Source of the DNA: Grammothele lineata
Lineage: Eukaryota > Basidiomycota > Agaricomycetes > Polyporales > Polyporaceae
DNA: 64,000 nt
Direction of reading: 5' to 3'
NCBI GenBank assembly: GCA_002150815.3
Contig: NDFF03000055.1
Coordinates: 372,001 to 436,000 of the forward strand
Shown here: one piece after another, positions 1 to 11,962 of the stretch
Layout of the letters: each line of letters opens with the position of its first letter
Numbering within the stretch: position 1 is the first letter of the stretch
The notes under the pieces: generated by a model
What the model was told of the DNA's origin: nothing
Databases searched by the model: none
What the model saw: only the letters and a program-made list of their open reading frames with translations
Made by a program: the position numbers and the translations under genes

Positions 1-419
1 GTGACGGGAGAAGGTGGACGCAAACGTGGGAGCCACGAGGGTGCGCAGAACAGGGGGTGAAGAGGCGGGTACTCACGGCCAAATCAGCTTGACCTTGCGG
101 ACCAGACGGAACAGCAGCTGTCAGCATGACGCACCGCCGCGCCGAGGAACAGATCCCAAGCGAACATAAGCAACGTACCTCCTCGTCCGTGGTCGTAACA
201 ATGTCCCACGCGAGCAGCGCAAGCGCAGCGACTGTGCAAGACGGGGTGAGCGGCCACCTCCCCCAAGCGATGAGCGAAAGGACCGGATGAGTACGCACCT
301 CCACTCCGCATCGCGCCCTGAAGCTGGCCCAACGCTGCGAACGCCGCCTGGTCGGAGACCCAGAGGTCAAGGAAGTCCTGGACGGAGGTGACATTGTGGG
401 GGTGGACGCGCCAGTCCAT
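1..419 (-). CDS. DUF6533 membrane protein, N-terminal part (cut by left edge)
   Basis: Start codon at 419. Exons 419-299, 231-179 and 93-77 can be joined; the next intron opens at 76 (GTGAGT) and has no acceptor inside the window, so the gene continues to the left. The phase-1 junction at 299/231 gives a hydrophobic stretch, ALALLAWDIVTTTDEEV, followed by KLIWP. This is the N-terminal signature of DUF6533 (a transmembrane helix ending in WD, then T-x-D-E-E-V-x-x-x-W), a family of multi-pass membrane proteins known from basidiomycetes, with no established function. Only about 64 residues are visible. The family call rests on the spliced motif, because neither unspliced frame shows it. Confidence 0.7.
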
Positions 420-1492
420 CGCGGTGGTGCGAGGAGGAGAGCCAGGAAGGTTGGTCGGGGAGAGCAGGAGAGGATCCCCAATTGTGCGCCGCGCTGCGCT
501 GCGCTGATGACATTCTACCGTGGGCCGTGCACCGACCCGCCGCGCCCGGCGCTTGGGCCGGACAGAAGACCGCGCGCACCGGTTTCAAGCCGCCGCGGGC
601 TTCAGCATCGCGCTCGGTCCCAGCGCGCGCGACGGGCGGGCGAGGCGAATATCCGTGTCGGAGGTCATCGCGTGTAGGAGTAGAGAACAAGTTGTGGCAG
701 GTTCGAGGCGGGCCGGCGGGTGCGTTCAAGCATCCGACGCATCAATACTTTCCGGGCCACTTACTTACTCGCTCCGGCCGGCCCTAAAGCGCGCCTATAG
801 GCGCTATAAATTTCTTCAACCTCAGACCACAGCTGCTTCTTCTTCGGCCCCAGCATCCAACTAACGTTTGTCTCAGTCAACTTCTACGAGTCGTGCCCAT
901 CTGTCCGAGTGTGTTAATCTATCTTCACTTCCTTACTTCTCTGCTTCTCGCGAACTCCCTTGTAATTCACTCCCAACACGACTTGCTTCTATCGTGTCGG
1001 GAGTTGCTAATAAAGGGAAGAGTAACCTATCTTCGGCATTAATTTCGGCCTTCCCTCGCACTTCCACGACGGACGACCTTACGAGGTGCCTCACATCCAT
1101 GTATCTTACATTCCCACTATCATCGTGTACCATGGCTTCTTTAAGATGTTTTGTTGACCGGTAGTCACCTCATCAACAATCTCCATCTGAAACCGCAATC
1201 CCTCGCATGTGGTAGCATGATAATGACATTGTTTCTCCCCACGAGTCTGGACAAGACACATGCATAGGTCGCTACATAGCCTTATCAGCTGCCCGAACGA
1301 CCGTGCAGGCCGTCCGAGACAAAACTGGATCCGAACACTAAACGCCCAATCGTACTCCTACACCTATCGTACACCGAAAGCACCTGAGCAGAGCGTACAA
1401 CAACACCGCAGGTCCGTGCGCGAACGCAAAACAATTGCGCTCAGGAGGGGAGCTAGCCTGAACCAAGTACAATCTCCTGAACGTCACGTCAC
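420..1492. other. intergenic, no convincing gene
   Basis: Lies between the start of the DUF6533 gene and the 3' end of the next minus-strand gene. A TATA-like CTATAAAT is present on the plus strand near 803, followed by a pyrimidine-rich stretch, but no plus-strand gene with believable coding follows. A 66-codon minus-strand frame (933-1133) has no splice context and no recognisable domain. Confidence 0.5.
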
Positions 1493-3769
1493 TCACACCG
1501 GCGACTCGTGCGACACCTCCGACAACGTGCGCACCAGCCCCCTCGCGCTCAGCTCCGCCCGGCCTCCCTCCCTCGGGAGTGGCGCTGACGGTAGAGGCCT
1601 TGGGAGAGGAGGCAGCGGGCGCGGGGTCTCCGGCGCTCCCTCCATAGGCCAGTACGCGTCTGCAGACGTTGGCGTCTGCGGCAGCGGGGCGCGCGGGCGG
1701 CGTGTGCTGCCCCCTGGTGTGCGTGGGGTCTGCACCTGCTCGCGCGCTGTCACTGGAGTACGCGACGGGCCCGGGGTCTGTGCCACCGCAGGAGTCTGGG
1801 GTGCACGATCACGGGCGAGTGTCTGTGGGACGGGTACAGGCGGGAGCGGCCCGCGCCTGCTGGGGGTGCGTGGTGTCTGCGGGGGCATCGGCATCGGGGG
1901 CTCGGGGAGCGGCCCGCGGGGGTGCGACGGCGTCATTGGGACGGGAGGGAGGGGCGCGGTTCGCGGAGTGCGCGGAGTACGGGGCTCAACGCCGGAGACT
2001 GCAGACGAGCGGGAGGTGCGGGACGACCCCGACGCGCCACGGGCGTGGCCCGCCGTACGCGGGGTACGAGGGAGCGCGGAGATGGGGCCATCGCGAGGGG
2101 TGCGGGGCAGGCCGTAGGTGACCACGGCCATACGCGGGCGCTGCCTCTGCTGCATCGGCTCCTCCGAGGAATGTGAGGGGCCTGCGATGGGGTTAGGGAG
2201 CGGGCGCGCGGCGGAACGACGTATACTCTTGCGCTTTGATGGACTCGTGCCAGTGGGGGTCGTCGCTGGAGACGTGCGGGAGCTCTTGCGACGGAGGATT
2301 CCCGCACCGTCGCGCGAGGCGCTCTTGCTGCTCTTGCGGCGGCTCATCATCGACGCGCTGGACTTGCGGAAGGGGTCGATGCTGTCGGCCTTGGAGCGGC
2401 GCTTCCTCGCCACGACGCTGAAAACCCCCGCGGACTTCCTTCCAGGACTGACGACCTGCTCAGGCTCGTCGAGGTTCATCGAGTTGCGCGACGACGCGCG
2501 AGAAGATTGCCGCGAGAGCGACGCCATCGAGTCTCGCCGCGCGAACCCAGGGAGCGGAGGCGCAAAGCCCGACGCCGTGCCCTCGATCTGCGCGCGCCAC
2601 TCCGCGGGAGGGAGGATAGGCGTAACGAGCGGGACGTCGATCATCGGCGAGCCGGGTGATCCCTGTGCTGGGGACTGCCCGGCGGGGCGAACGGGAGCGG
2701 GGAACGCGGCAGCGTCAACATTGGTTGAGGGCGCGTATGGGTCCAGGTCCTGCTCGATGACGACGTCGCTCTTGTACGTCGAGCTCGAGTTGATGCGCGT
2801 CAGCTGCGCGCTCGCCTTCCTCGCCCTTTGGATTGGCACCGGAGGGAGAGCAGCGAGCGCCGGTTCGGCCTGCTCGAACGACGGCCTCGGGCGGTCCGCG
2901 AGCGAGAGCCTCGGCGCCTCAAACGGGTCCTCCGGGACGAGCGGGAGGTCCGCGACGCGCAGCTTCTCGACGGACGGGCGCGGGGGGTGCGTCGGGGTGC
3001 TGAACGCCCCCGACTTCTTGCGTGCGAGCGTGTAGCCCTCAGCGAGGGTCACGTTCGAGTCGAGGCTGTGCGCGTCGCTCGTGCGCGTGCCCGCCTCGAG
3101 CTTGCTCTCGTCGAAGGACTTGCGCGGGCCCCCGCCAAAGTCAGACTCGACATGCGTCACGTCGCTGTCGGTGCGCTCGTGCGAGTACGGGCGGGCGATC
3201 GTCACGGGCGCGGCTTGCACGAAGACGGGGCTGGGAGGAGTCGTCTTGCGCCTGTTGCGGCGGCGGTAGACGAGGAAGAAGACCACGATGATGAGAATGA
3301 CCGCGACCGCGCCGCTAACGGCGGAAGCGATGATGATCGCCTTGCGGAAGTTGGTACTGTTCGCGCGTTATGTTATCCCGACCCTGCAAGAGCGCGTCGG
3401 GAGCAACATACCTCGAATTGCCCAGAGAAATCGGCGGAGTGGTGCTGTCTGCGGGGGAGGTGGCTGGAATAGTCCTTTTGTCCACATTTGAGCATTCGAA
3501 AAAGAGCAGCCAAAATCGTGAACTTACGTAGGCTGCGTGCTCAGAGGTCCAGTCGCTTGACCCTGCGCGTCTGATGGGTCTATCAGCGCGTTTGGGGTCA
3601 AGTTGCCCGAGTTCGGGTCAAGTGGAACTCCGGAGTTGGAATCAGTGGGCAGGCCGGTCGTAGGATCGGTCGTGGTGCCCGCGCCGGAGTTCGAGGGGTC
3701 ATTAGAGTTCGTAAGGGTCGTATCTGCAGAGTTGGGATCCGAAGGAAGGGGGTTGCTGAGATCGGACAT
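1493..3769 (-). CDS. single-pass membrane protein with long Pro/Ser-rich cytoplasmic tail
   Basis: Three exons: 3769-3528, 3444-3412 and 3356-1493 (712 residues). The N-terminal about 80 residues are rich in Asn, Ser, Asp, Thr and Pro, with repeated DPNSG-like motifs and no clear signal peptide. One transmembrane helix follows (KAIIIASAVSGAVAVILIIV then VFFLVY), ending in RRRNRRK, which predicts a cytoplasmic C-terminus. The remaining about 600 residues are low-complexity, with many Ser/Arg patches and repeated RTPRTP and PLPPVP motifs that could bind SH3 domains or be phosphorylated. The layout resembles fungal Mid2/Axl2-like surface proteins, but I see no sequence homology to name it. An in-frame upstream ATG at 3808 is the alternative start. 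The splice phases (2 then 2) are needed to join the helix to the N-terminus. Confidence 0.75.
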
Positions 3770-5672
3770 GAAGAGGGCCGAGAACAGTCGAGGAAAGCAG
3801 AAGAACAAGATAAGAGCAAGAAGTAGAGAAAGCGTCTAGTACCGGAAGACCTAGCGAAGTGAACTTGAAGAAAGCGACTGTCCCGACTGTCCGACCGTTC
3901 GTGCAAGAAGAGGAGGAGGAAGAGGAGGAGGAATGGAAACCAGAAAAAGAATGAAACTACTCGCACTCGAGCGAGGAATGGTTCGGACGTGAGCTGTCCT
4001 TGAAGCACTCCACCGTGACCACGCCGCGCTGCGGGAACGTACGGGGGACGGGACCGTGCGAGACGAGTCCGAGACCAGCCCGAGAGGAGGCGTATAGGAG
4101 GCTCACCAGGAGCAGCGAAGAAGGAAAGGGAAGGAAGCCAGCCTGAGGCCTCCGGAGCCAGACGATGAACGACCTTGTCAAAGGTGCGCGAGGGCGCGGG
4201 CTCGACAATGGCGCGCTGATGACTGCTGGGGGGCGGCCCGCACACGGGGCTCGCCGTCGCCCGCATCGCCGGCAGGGCGTCTGCATGATGGAGAGGCTCG
4301 GATGCGGATCACGGCCGTCAGCGCAATCCAAGATGGACGCGCAACGAACGGACGGGAACGACATCGCTAATCTTTCACATGCAGTTCAGTGTGCACCATC
4401 GTGGCATGTCGCCCGCGCTATTCCTCCCGACGACCATACCAGCTTGATAGCGGCTGTGCTCCCGGTCGCTGCTCCAGCTCGCGGGTTCCAATTTGGCCTG
4501 GCGGAGGGCGCGATGATGTCAAGACGGATGAGAGAGGATGATCTCCTTCGGGAAGCAAGCCCCGGACTGTTTGAATGCCGAGTTGATCGCCAGAGGGGCT
4601 AGAGCGCTCGCGCCTGCGCCGGCTCTCCTTCGCCCGTTTCCTTCGAACCCGAGACCGTGACGGGACCCACAACCTCAAACATCTCTGCTTCAGCGTATTC
4701 TGAGCACACTCTGATAAGTCGCAGACTTATCTACATATGGGATCACCGAACGAAGGATAGGCCCAAGTCTGACATAGGGCACTGCAGAGTCGTTAAATGG
4801 TAGATGACGTGGAATATGATAAGAAGCTCAAGTACCTCAGAGGGGGCTAGAGCCGGAGCGCATACTCGGATTACAAACGTATCGAATCCGTGAAATCAAC
4901 CCGAGAATAAAACTACTGTGAGGCATCAGCACAAGCCTTGTGGAGACCATGGAAGTTGCATATTAGTGGCCCAGGTGGCACTCACTCGCTGTTCCAAGCT
5001 TTCCCAGGAAATCCAGAAAAGAATCACGCTAGAGCAAATGGCAACGACTTAAGGTCACCGTAAGACGAACGTCTCGTTCAATATAGGGTTTGTTTCGCAA
5101 AGGACCACTAGATATGGGGTTATCGCTGCCGAAATAGTGAACATTGACTCTTCAACTATCCCGCACTACAAGTCACGTCGACTCTACACGGAACGTCGAA
5201 CATGCCCCTACCGCAGATTAACGTACACACAACTGGTAAGCTATGTAACACATGACGAGCTCAGCACAACAAAACAGCAGCCCCACCTTGCGGCGCGGTA
5301 TTACACGGACGTATGTACAAACTGAGACATTGCAGACGAGACACCTTTCCACATGAGTAGTAGGAGCCAATTGTGAGAGTGAAACGCTGTGAGGAGACGA
5401 GAACTTAGCGAATAGCTAGCATATAGCGCCAACAAATGCTGGTAAGATGGAACGATGCAGGGAGATATGCGGGACTGCCTCAATCGGAGTCTTGTCTTGG
5501 GTCTAGTCATTGTTACCATTCATCGTCTATGCCTCCGGTGTCAGCGGAAGCGCCACTGTCAGAGGTCACCGTTGCATTTTCCTGAAACAAAACGTCCCGT
5601 CAGCCCCTTCGTCTCACTGGCACCGTGCACTGACCGCTCACCTGCACGGTGCGACCCCTGTTCCCAACCCCT
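3770..5672. other. intergenic region, 1.9 kb
   Basis: 5' region of the membrane-protein gene and 3' flank of the WD-repeat gene, both on the minus strand. Purine-rich on the plus strand near 3900-3960, so pyrimidine-rich on the transcribed strand just upstream of the start, as is common for fungal promoters. No coding exon, tRNA or repeat was recognised from 4700 to 5650. Confidence 0.5.
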
Positions 5673-7480
5673 CTACCGGATCATGCACGACGAGAACGAT
5701 TGCCTCGGACCCTCCTTCAGCTTCCCCCACACCTCCCACACCTTCAGCTGCCCCTCCTCTGGCACCGCAACGGCAACGCGGTGCCCGTTCGGACTCAGCA
5801 CGCTCCCCGCAAGCGGGTGTTGTGCAATGGACGTGGCGCGGATCGTGCGCATCTTCGGAAACTGGTGCACGACGACGCTGTTTGCGAGCCGCGAGCGTAG
5901 CGGCTCCGCGCCGCCCGCAGAGAGCGACGGCACTTCCGTGGGGGCTCCCGCTCCGTGTGTGGTCAGGAGCTCGTTGATGTGTGGGGAGAAGTGCATGGAC
6001 GTGATGGGGGCGTCAAAGACAATGTTGTGCGGCCGGTCGGGGGTGGACGACGCGGGCGACTCTGCGTTGGAGAGGTCCCAGATGCGCAGCGTGCCGGTGC
6101 TCTCGGGCCCTGCGTCCCCGGAGACGAGATATTTGCCGTACCACGGGCACCAAGCGAGAGCCTGAGGGAGGTGGTCAGCGGCTGCCAGATGTGGACGAAC
6201 ATTCGCGAGATTCTCACCGTGATGACGCCGTTGTGTTGAATTTTCCTCCGCCGCTGGACCATCTCCCCCACATTATCAAGTGGGATGCGCGGCTTGCGTA
6301 TATCCCACACAAGTACCTGCCCGTTCTGGTCTCCACTGGCGAGGTGCCAGCCGTCCTTGTACCACGCCAGCGCCGTGATCCTCGCCTGGTGCCGCGTCGC
6401 CTTCATCGCCTGCTCGCGCATCTTCCCCACATCCGCAATGCGCACGTCAAAGTGCCTCACCGCGCCCCGCTCGTCGCCGACCGTGAGCAGCGTCGTCGCA
6501 CCAAAGACCATCGCGCTCGGTCCCTTGAGCCGCCACTGGCCCACCGCTTTCTTTGCCCCCAAGTCCCACAGTTGTGTGTGGCCCGCGGTGGTGGCGAGTG
6601 CCACAAGCGTGGGACGCTCGTGTCCCGCCGCTGCCGTGTGCGCGAGCCCGCCCGTGTCGTCTGCGAGCTTGCACAGCTGTGCAGCGACACCCTCCGTGTC
6701 CGCCATGCTCTTGTAGAATACACGGTATCCACGGCCGAACACGAGCGCATTCGACTGTGTCCACGCGACGGGCGGCGCCCCCGGTGGGGGCGTCTCGGGC
6801 GGCGGAGGGGCCACACCCGCGCCTGCGGTGGTTGCGCCGGTGGCGGCTGTCACAGCGACCGTAGCGGAGTTGGCGGAGGTGTTATTCACGGCGGGCCCGG
6901 TGGCCCCCGTGTAGTCGATGCTGTTGACGGCCTTGAGGACGTGGAAGGCCGAGTGGGCCTGGAAGAGCGGGGCGCCGTCCGGGCCGACGCTCTCGCGGCG
7001 CATGCGCACGTCGCCGTTCGTCTGCTGTGGCGCCGGCTTGCGCATCAGCGCCTGGAAACTCTCACTGTCGATCGAGCTCGACCTGGAGAGCGGCGTCGCC
7101 CTCGACAGAGATGCTGAGCCATTGAGGATTGGCCGAGTGTAAGTACCGGAAGAGCTGCTGAGAATTTCGCGATCGATGGGTCCGTCCTGGGAGCGGAGGA
7201 TACGCGAGCGTGTCGGCGTCCGGGAGGGCCCGGGAGAGGGCTATGATGACGCTGCGGTTAGGTTCGTTTGGGGTGACGCGTCTCGGGAAGCACTGACTAG
7301 GCTAAAGGAGCCTTCACCGTCGAAAGACTGAGTAGACTGTCTCCTGAGCTTCTTCTTTTCGATCTCTGCGGTCAGAGACTCGCTCGATCGGGTGCGTTTT
7401 CTGCCCTCGGTTTAGCCGATTGATCAAGCTGACTGGTCAAGTTTCACGTACCTAAGCCAGCCATTAGTCCTCGCAGACAT
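5673..7480 (-). CDS. Cdc20/Cdh1-family WD-repeat activator of the APC/C
   Basis: Four exons: 7480-7452, 7400-7298, 7240-6218 and 6161-5673 (547 residues). The C-terminal half is a WD40 propeller with TQLWDLG, ALAWYKDGWHLASGDQNGQV and VLVWDIR blades, then ITALAWCPW, the phrase typical of Cdc20/Cdh1 proteins. The protein ends in Met-Ile-Arg: a terminal Ile-Arg dipeptide is the tail by which these activators dock on the APC/C TPR subunits. The N-terminal about 200 residues are basic and Ser-rich (KRTRSSESL, TPTRSR). I do not see a canonical C-box (DR-F/Y-IP); DREIL in the N-terminal region is the nearest stretch. Its role is inferred as a substrate-selecting APC/C co-activator; it may be an Ama1-like or divergent Cdc20. 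The donor at 7297 is GTCAGT and was chosen because it alone keeps the frame across an in-frame TAG. Confidence 0.8.
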
Positions 7481-8018
7481 GTTGTGTGTCCGATGAGGAC
7501 GATCTCTGGGGGAAGGGAGGGGATGGAGGGGGAAGGAAAGGTGGTGAGTAGCGAACGGTTCTAGCCAGAGCGATGCGAAAGGTTCCGCGCCTTTGTGCGG
7601 CATCCCACGTGATCGCGCTACCACACGGTTCGCGGGAGTTTAAAATCCAGCCAATCAACGTCCGGCGTCCGTCCCTTCCTCCCCAAAACAACCTCTTCGT
7701 GTCAAACAATGGCCAAATGGTGCAACTCGCCACCCAGACTAAGCTTAGACCGCGGAACAAAAAGCGTCCATCGACTGATTAACATTGCGCGAACGGAGAT
7801 GAAGGGTGCGAGCCTCGTTCCGACCTATTACGACGACGAACAAGACACGAACAATATCACCTCAACGTTCATCTAAGCGCAACACACAACGGGTGGGTAT
7901 ACTACGAATAGCGACAGTACTTAATGGCGACCGCGCCGAAGATAGCGGAACTCTGGAAAGCAACTACAATCCCATCATCTGCCACAATCCCACCAACCCC
8001 ACAACATCCGTCACCCAC
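7481..8018. other. intergenic region
   Basis: Upstream of the WD-repeat gene and 3' flank of the GPI-type protein gene. Only short frames are present; nothing recognised. Confidence 0.45.
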
Positions 8019-9335
8019 TCAGAACGCGCCTAGGACGATCGCAACAACACCCGCGAGGGCACCGGTGAGACCCGTGCTGACGAAGAGCGCACCCGCGCCG
8101 TTGCTGTCACCGTCGCTGTCACCGAGGACACCACCAGACAGGCCAGCGGCGGCCGCGACGGAGCCGGAGAGGAAGTTCGAGCCGCACGTGTTGCTGACGG
8201 CGGAGTAGAGCGCCTGCTGGCCGGTGAGGAGGACGGAGTTGCTGAGGCCGGGGGCGTAAGGAGTCTTCGACTCAAAGCTGATGTACGACGTGAGGATGCT
8301 GCGCGTGCAGGACTGGCAGAGCGCGTCCTTGGAGAGCGAGTCGGAGAGCATCATAAAGAGGATGTTGTTGTTCGCGATCGTCGTCGCGTTCGTCGCGACC
8401 GTGACGACCTGCTGAGCATCCGCACGGCGGGAAACCGCCGAGGAGACCGACGTGGAAACGTACTTCGCGAGGGAAGTGAGGGTGCTGGAGGACTGGCCGG
8501 TTGTGGACGCGATGCTGTTCACGCAGTAGTTGCCGCTGTCATCCTTTGAGCAGACGGCGGTCTTGAAGGGCGTGATGGAGTAGAGGACGTCGTAGAACTG
8601 GATCACCTCCTTGTTGGAGGTGAGCTCGTCACTGCACGCCTGGTAGAAGTCGGCAAGGGTAGAGCGCATAGTGGAATCCGAGCAGGTGGTGGCCGAGCAA
8701 ATGGATGCGAGGGCAGACTTGACCTGGGATGCGGTAGGGGAGGACGCGGAAGAGTTCGTGCTGGGCGCGAAGCTGCCAGTCGCGGTGATAAGGGAGGACG
8801 TGCAGCTAGCGAGGCTGGTGTCATTGTTGAGCTGGTTGTAATAAGCCGTGCAAGAGGCGCTAATGCCGGACGGGATGAGGGAAGCCTGAATGCAGGAAAT
8901 GAAAATCAGTGTGCTGCTCCAACCGACACGCGCGAACTAGGAACAGTGAATGGCGGCTAACTGAGCCATTTGGCGGTGGAAAAGCGCATGCCGACGTGAC
9001 ACATCTCAACAGAGGAAGAATATAAAGTGCAGTGAGTCCGGAGAGCCATGACGAGGCCGCCGACGCATTGCCAGTCGCGACCCTCCAACTGTGGGATGGA
9101 CATCATCTTGACGATATACACCTCCCGAGACATCTCTGCACTCCTGTACGCAACTTCGTCTTTTATAGGCCCGGCGATGACGGAGAGGAGGCGTCGACAA
9201 GAAAGCGCAGCAACTGCGGTGCCCCTCCGCTGACCGCACGACCGATCCCACAAACACAAATTTAGGCAAAACGAGACTCACCGCCTGGACTGCGGCCACG
9301 GAAGCCAGAAGAGTAACTGCGGCAAAGGACTTCAT
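8019..9335 (-). CDS. secreted, Ser/Thr-rich GPI-anchor-type protein
   Basis: Two exons, 9335-9282 and 8885-8019, joined phase 0 (306 residues). Exon 1 is a signal peptide (MKSFAAVTLLASVAAVQA). The mature part has regularly spaced cysteines (SASCTAYYN, SICSATTC, FYQACSD, NYCVN, LCQSCTRS, SNTCGS) and many Ser/Thr. The C-terminus is a Ser/Gly/Asp spacer followed by a hydrophobic tail (LTGALAGVVAIVLGAF), as in proteins that receive a GPI anchor. This predicts a cell-surface or wall protein; no enzymatic motif is visible. The intron would be 396 nt, long for this region. I looked for another exon between 8890 and 9280 and found none that fits, so the join is likely but not certain. Confidence 0.75.
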
Positions 9336-9845
9336 GGCGAAGGAGGGGCGGGCGCAAGGAGCGGACGGGTTGTTTAGAGTCGGCGAGGACGACGAGGAGA
9401 GAGAGAGGAAGGATGAGCCTGGCAGGTCAAAAGGCGGGCTCGTCAACTTCGGGGTGTGATGTCCGCGTCGCCAGGAAAACACGAACAAACAACCCTCTTG
9501 GCGGTCCGCCTCATTGACGCCCGTCGACCGCTCCCCAACCGGGCCTCGCTCTCCGCCAATCCGCTTCTATCCATCGCGACGATCCAGGCCCGCCCATGCT
9601 CGCCCTGCTAGCCGCTTTTTCAGACAATGATTGGTTTGTTATTCATACACGACTTCTACAATACATTGCGACCTAATTTTCCTTCTCCTAGCTAGAGACA
9701 GCACGCTCGCAGGAGCAGGCACGGGGGCCGATGTACAGTCACCGTTTCAACCGACGTGTGTGCCTGGCAATGCTCCAACACCCTCCTTACACCGCTTTCG
9801 GGAGTTACTTACAACACGCACTCGCTTCCAACTTCGACATACCCG
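9336..9845. other. intergenic region
   Basis: Promoter side of the GPI-type gene and 3' flank of the cyanamide hydratase gene. No supported feature. Confidence 0.45.
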
Positions 9846-10854
9846 TCAGTCGAACGGCCGCATGACCTCGTTCCCTCGGACGTCCGTCGCAAAGTTGCTC
9901 TGCACGCCTTCCTTCCAGTTCGGCACCTCAAACGTCGTCGTGTGGCACCACGGCTTCAGCGTCAGCTCTTTCTCGATGACCTTTCCGAAGTGCTCCGACC
10001 AGCCTTTCCTCGGGAATTTCGTCGTCGTCGTCTCGATCAACTTCGGGTGAATCAAGTTCGCGCGGCTGACACGCGGGTCACCCGGTGAGGCTGACTTTGC
10101 GCGTAGAGTGTATGTGATACTCACAGGCCGACATTATCTATAGACGAATGGATGGTTAGCCTCACAACTTTCAGCGTCCATGCAAGTCAAACGCACCAAG
10201 GATCGTCGCGAGCTGCAAGATCTGTCCCACCATCGTGATGTTGCCCCTATGACGTCACCGTCCCGGTCAGCCTCACCAGCCTCCCTACTACCGTGCCAGC
10301 ATCGTACTCACCCCTTGACGAAGATGTCCTGGTGGCGGATGATCGCGTCGCACACGCCGTCCGCCTCCGCCTCGGGCCCTCCCAACTGCAGTATGAGGTC
10401 GCGCGCGACGATCGCGCCTTTGAACTCGAACGACATGAGCGTCGTCGCGAGGAACCGCTCCGCCGTGCCGATGTCGTGCAGCAGGCACGCGAGCGCGTAC
10501 GTCTCCACCGCCGTCGCGCTTTCGCGGTAGCCCCACGCGGGGAAGTGCGTCGCGGCGAGCGCGGAGCCGTACACGAACACACGGTTGCTGTGGTTGAAGG
10601 TCTGTTCGTCCAGCTCTTTCTGTGCGTCGAGCCGGGGGACGTTAGGGTCGGGTCAGACAAGATGAGTTAGTGGGTCGTACCTGCGCGAATGCTCGCACTT
10701 CCTTCACAAGAGGGGTGTCGGGCAGGGGAAAGTCTTCCACTGTGAAGAGGTCCTGCTTGGGATTCGGCCCGGACGCGGTCGGGTGATCCTTGAATAGCAC
10801 CTCGGGGTCCCGCGGGACGGGTGCAAAACCGTAGAGTTTCCAGTCCTCAGACAT
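9846..10854 (-). CDS. cyanamide hydratase-like HD-domain protein
   Basis: Five exons: 10854-10681, 10619-10312, 10246-10197, 10137-10125 and 10065-9846 (254 residues, close to the usual 240-250). HD-domain signature: NHSNRVFVYG (first His), ALACLLHDIG (the HD pair) and the downstream DAIIRHQD. The C-terminal half carries the family phrases NITMVGQILQLATILDNVG, LIHPKLI, FPRKGWS and LKPWCHTT. Family knowledge: fungal cyanamide hydratases convert cyanamide to urea in a metal-dependent reaction and are also inducible detoxification enzymes in yeast (Ddi2/3). Exon 4 is only 13 nt but is required by phase (1 to 2) and by the conserved DNVGL motif. A substrate other than cyanamide is possible. Confidence 0.85.
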
Positions 10855-10943
10855 ATATGCTGTGGTTGGTTGTACGCCTCTTGTAGGCTGTAGGTGTCGG
10901 CGTCGCGGAAAGAGCTAACACCTGTGAGCTGCGAATGCGACTC

Positions 10944-10950
10944 CTTATAT
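10944..10950 (-). promoter_or_regulatory. TATA-like element of the cyanamide hydratase gene
   Basis: ATATAAG on the minus strand about 90 nt upstream of the start codon at 10854. Position and sequence fit a core promoter; no experimental support. Confidence 0.4.
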
Positions 10951-11962
10951 GCAACGGATTCCGCCACTGACGCCACGCTCACGCCAACGCCTGAGTGGGC
11001 GGATGTGAAAAGCAGTTGCCAGTAGAAGCCCCAGGCCAGGTCATGGGGGAGAACCTGACTCAGGCGGCTCGACTGGCGCTGTCGGAGATAGCCCAAAGCG
11101 CCAATTGTAGGAAGCGTTCATTGAGTATCCCCGAGCCGTCGAGCCCACGACCCGTACCTTGCTCGGGAGTGAGTTCGATTCATCACGTTGATTTTTGTAA
11201 TGATGTGAAGGACTTTATACGCGTGATAGGAGGGCACCGTGCTTGACCGTACTTCATCGCAGAGATGAACGCGCGAACCTGAAGGGCGGATATTCAGTGA
11301 GCCCCCGTATCATGTTGACGATGCTCAGCTAACGCAGGTTGGAGATCGGAGATTTCGATGAAGACAAACGGTGCGCTTCTGGCACGCTCGCAGACTGTGG
11401 CGTCATATTGCATGAGCCTACGGTATTTCGTTGGGAACTGGAGGTTAATTCCTCGTGCTGCAACCTACAATGCAAGTCGTCTGCATGCAAAGGAGAATGG
11501 TTCACGATATTCATCTGGCAGTGGTTTGTGTCCTGGCGGTCCCCGTGGTCACCCTGCCAACGGAGAGTTTGCTCGGGCCGTGTGCCTAAGGGAGTATGCT
11601 CAGATGGCTGGCTATCGACGCATTGCCTTAGTATTCGAATCTGTTCGGAATATAAAAGGTGGCGTAGATGTCGAGCCCCGATTTATGCCAAACTACTAGT
11701 ATTAGCAAACAGGCGATCTACGAAGACTACTACAAGCGACGTCCATAGTAGCAGCGATGTATCGTCCAAGCGGTCTGGAAAAACGCAAGGCACCCCGAGT
11801 ACCAACGGTCAAACACGACGACCCAATGTGATTTGAACACTCCCGCGGGTTACCCAGCACGCTTCCATGAGAACGAGAACATTGAGAGTGACCGCCACAC
11901 CGTGAAGTATCAAAACATCGGACGGCGCTTTGCCAGTGGTTTCCTATGAATCCATCCTAGCG
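10951..11962. other. intergenic region
   Basis: About 1 kb between the cyanamide hydratase promoter and the 3' end of the next gene. A 165-codon plus-strand frame at 11339-11836 has a composition (many Cys, Trp and Arg) and lack of splice context that suggest chance. Nothing else recognised. Confidence 0.45.

Noticed and set aside
868..1164. 98-codon plus-strand frame after a TATA-like element near 803
   Set aside because: It begins with TTG rather than ATG, has a Ser-rich chance composition and shows no domain or splice context.
1669..3035. Long Gly/Arg-rich plus-strand frames opposite the membrane-protein gene
   Set aside because: They are mirror frames of the Pro/Ser-rich coding exon on the other strand.
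8957..9259. 100-codon minus-strand frame inside the long intron of the GPI-type gene
   Set aside because: No phase-compatible splice sites connect it to the flanking exons and it has no motif.
11339..11836. 165-codon plus-strand frame in an intergenic region
   Set aside because: Composition rich in Cys, Trp and Arg, no homologous motif, no introns in a region where real genes have them.
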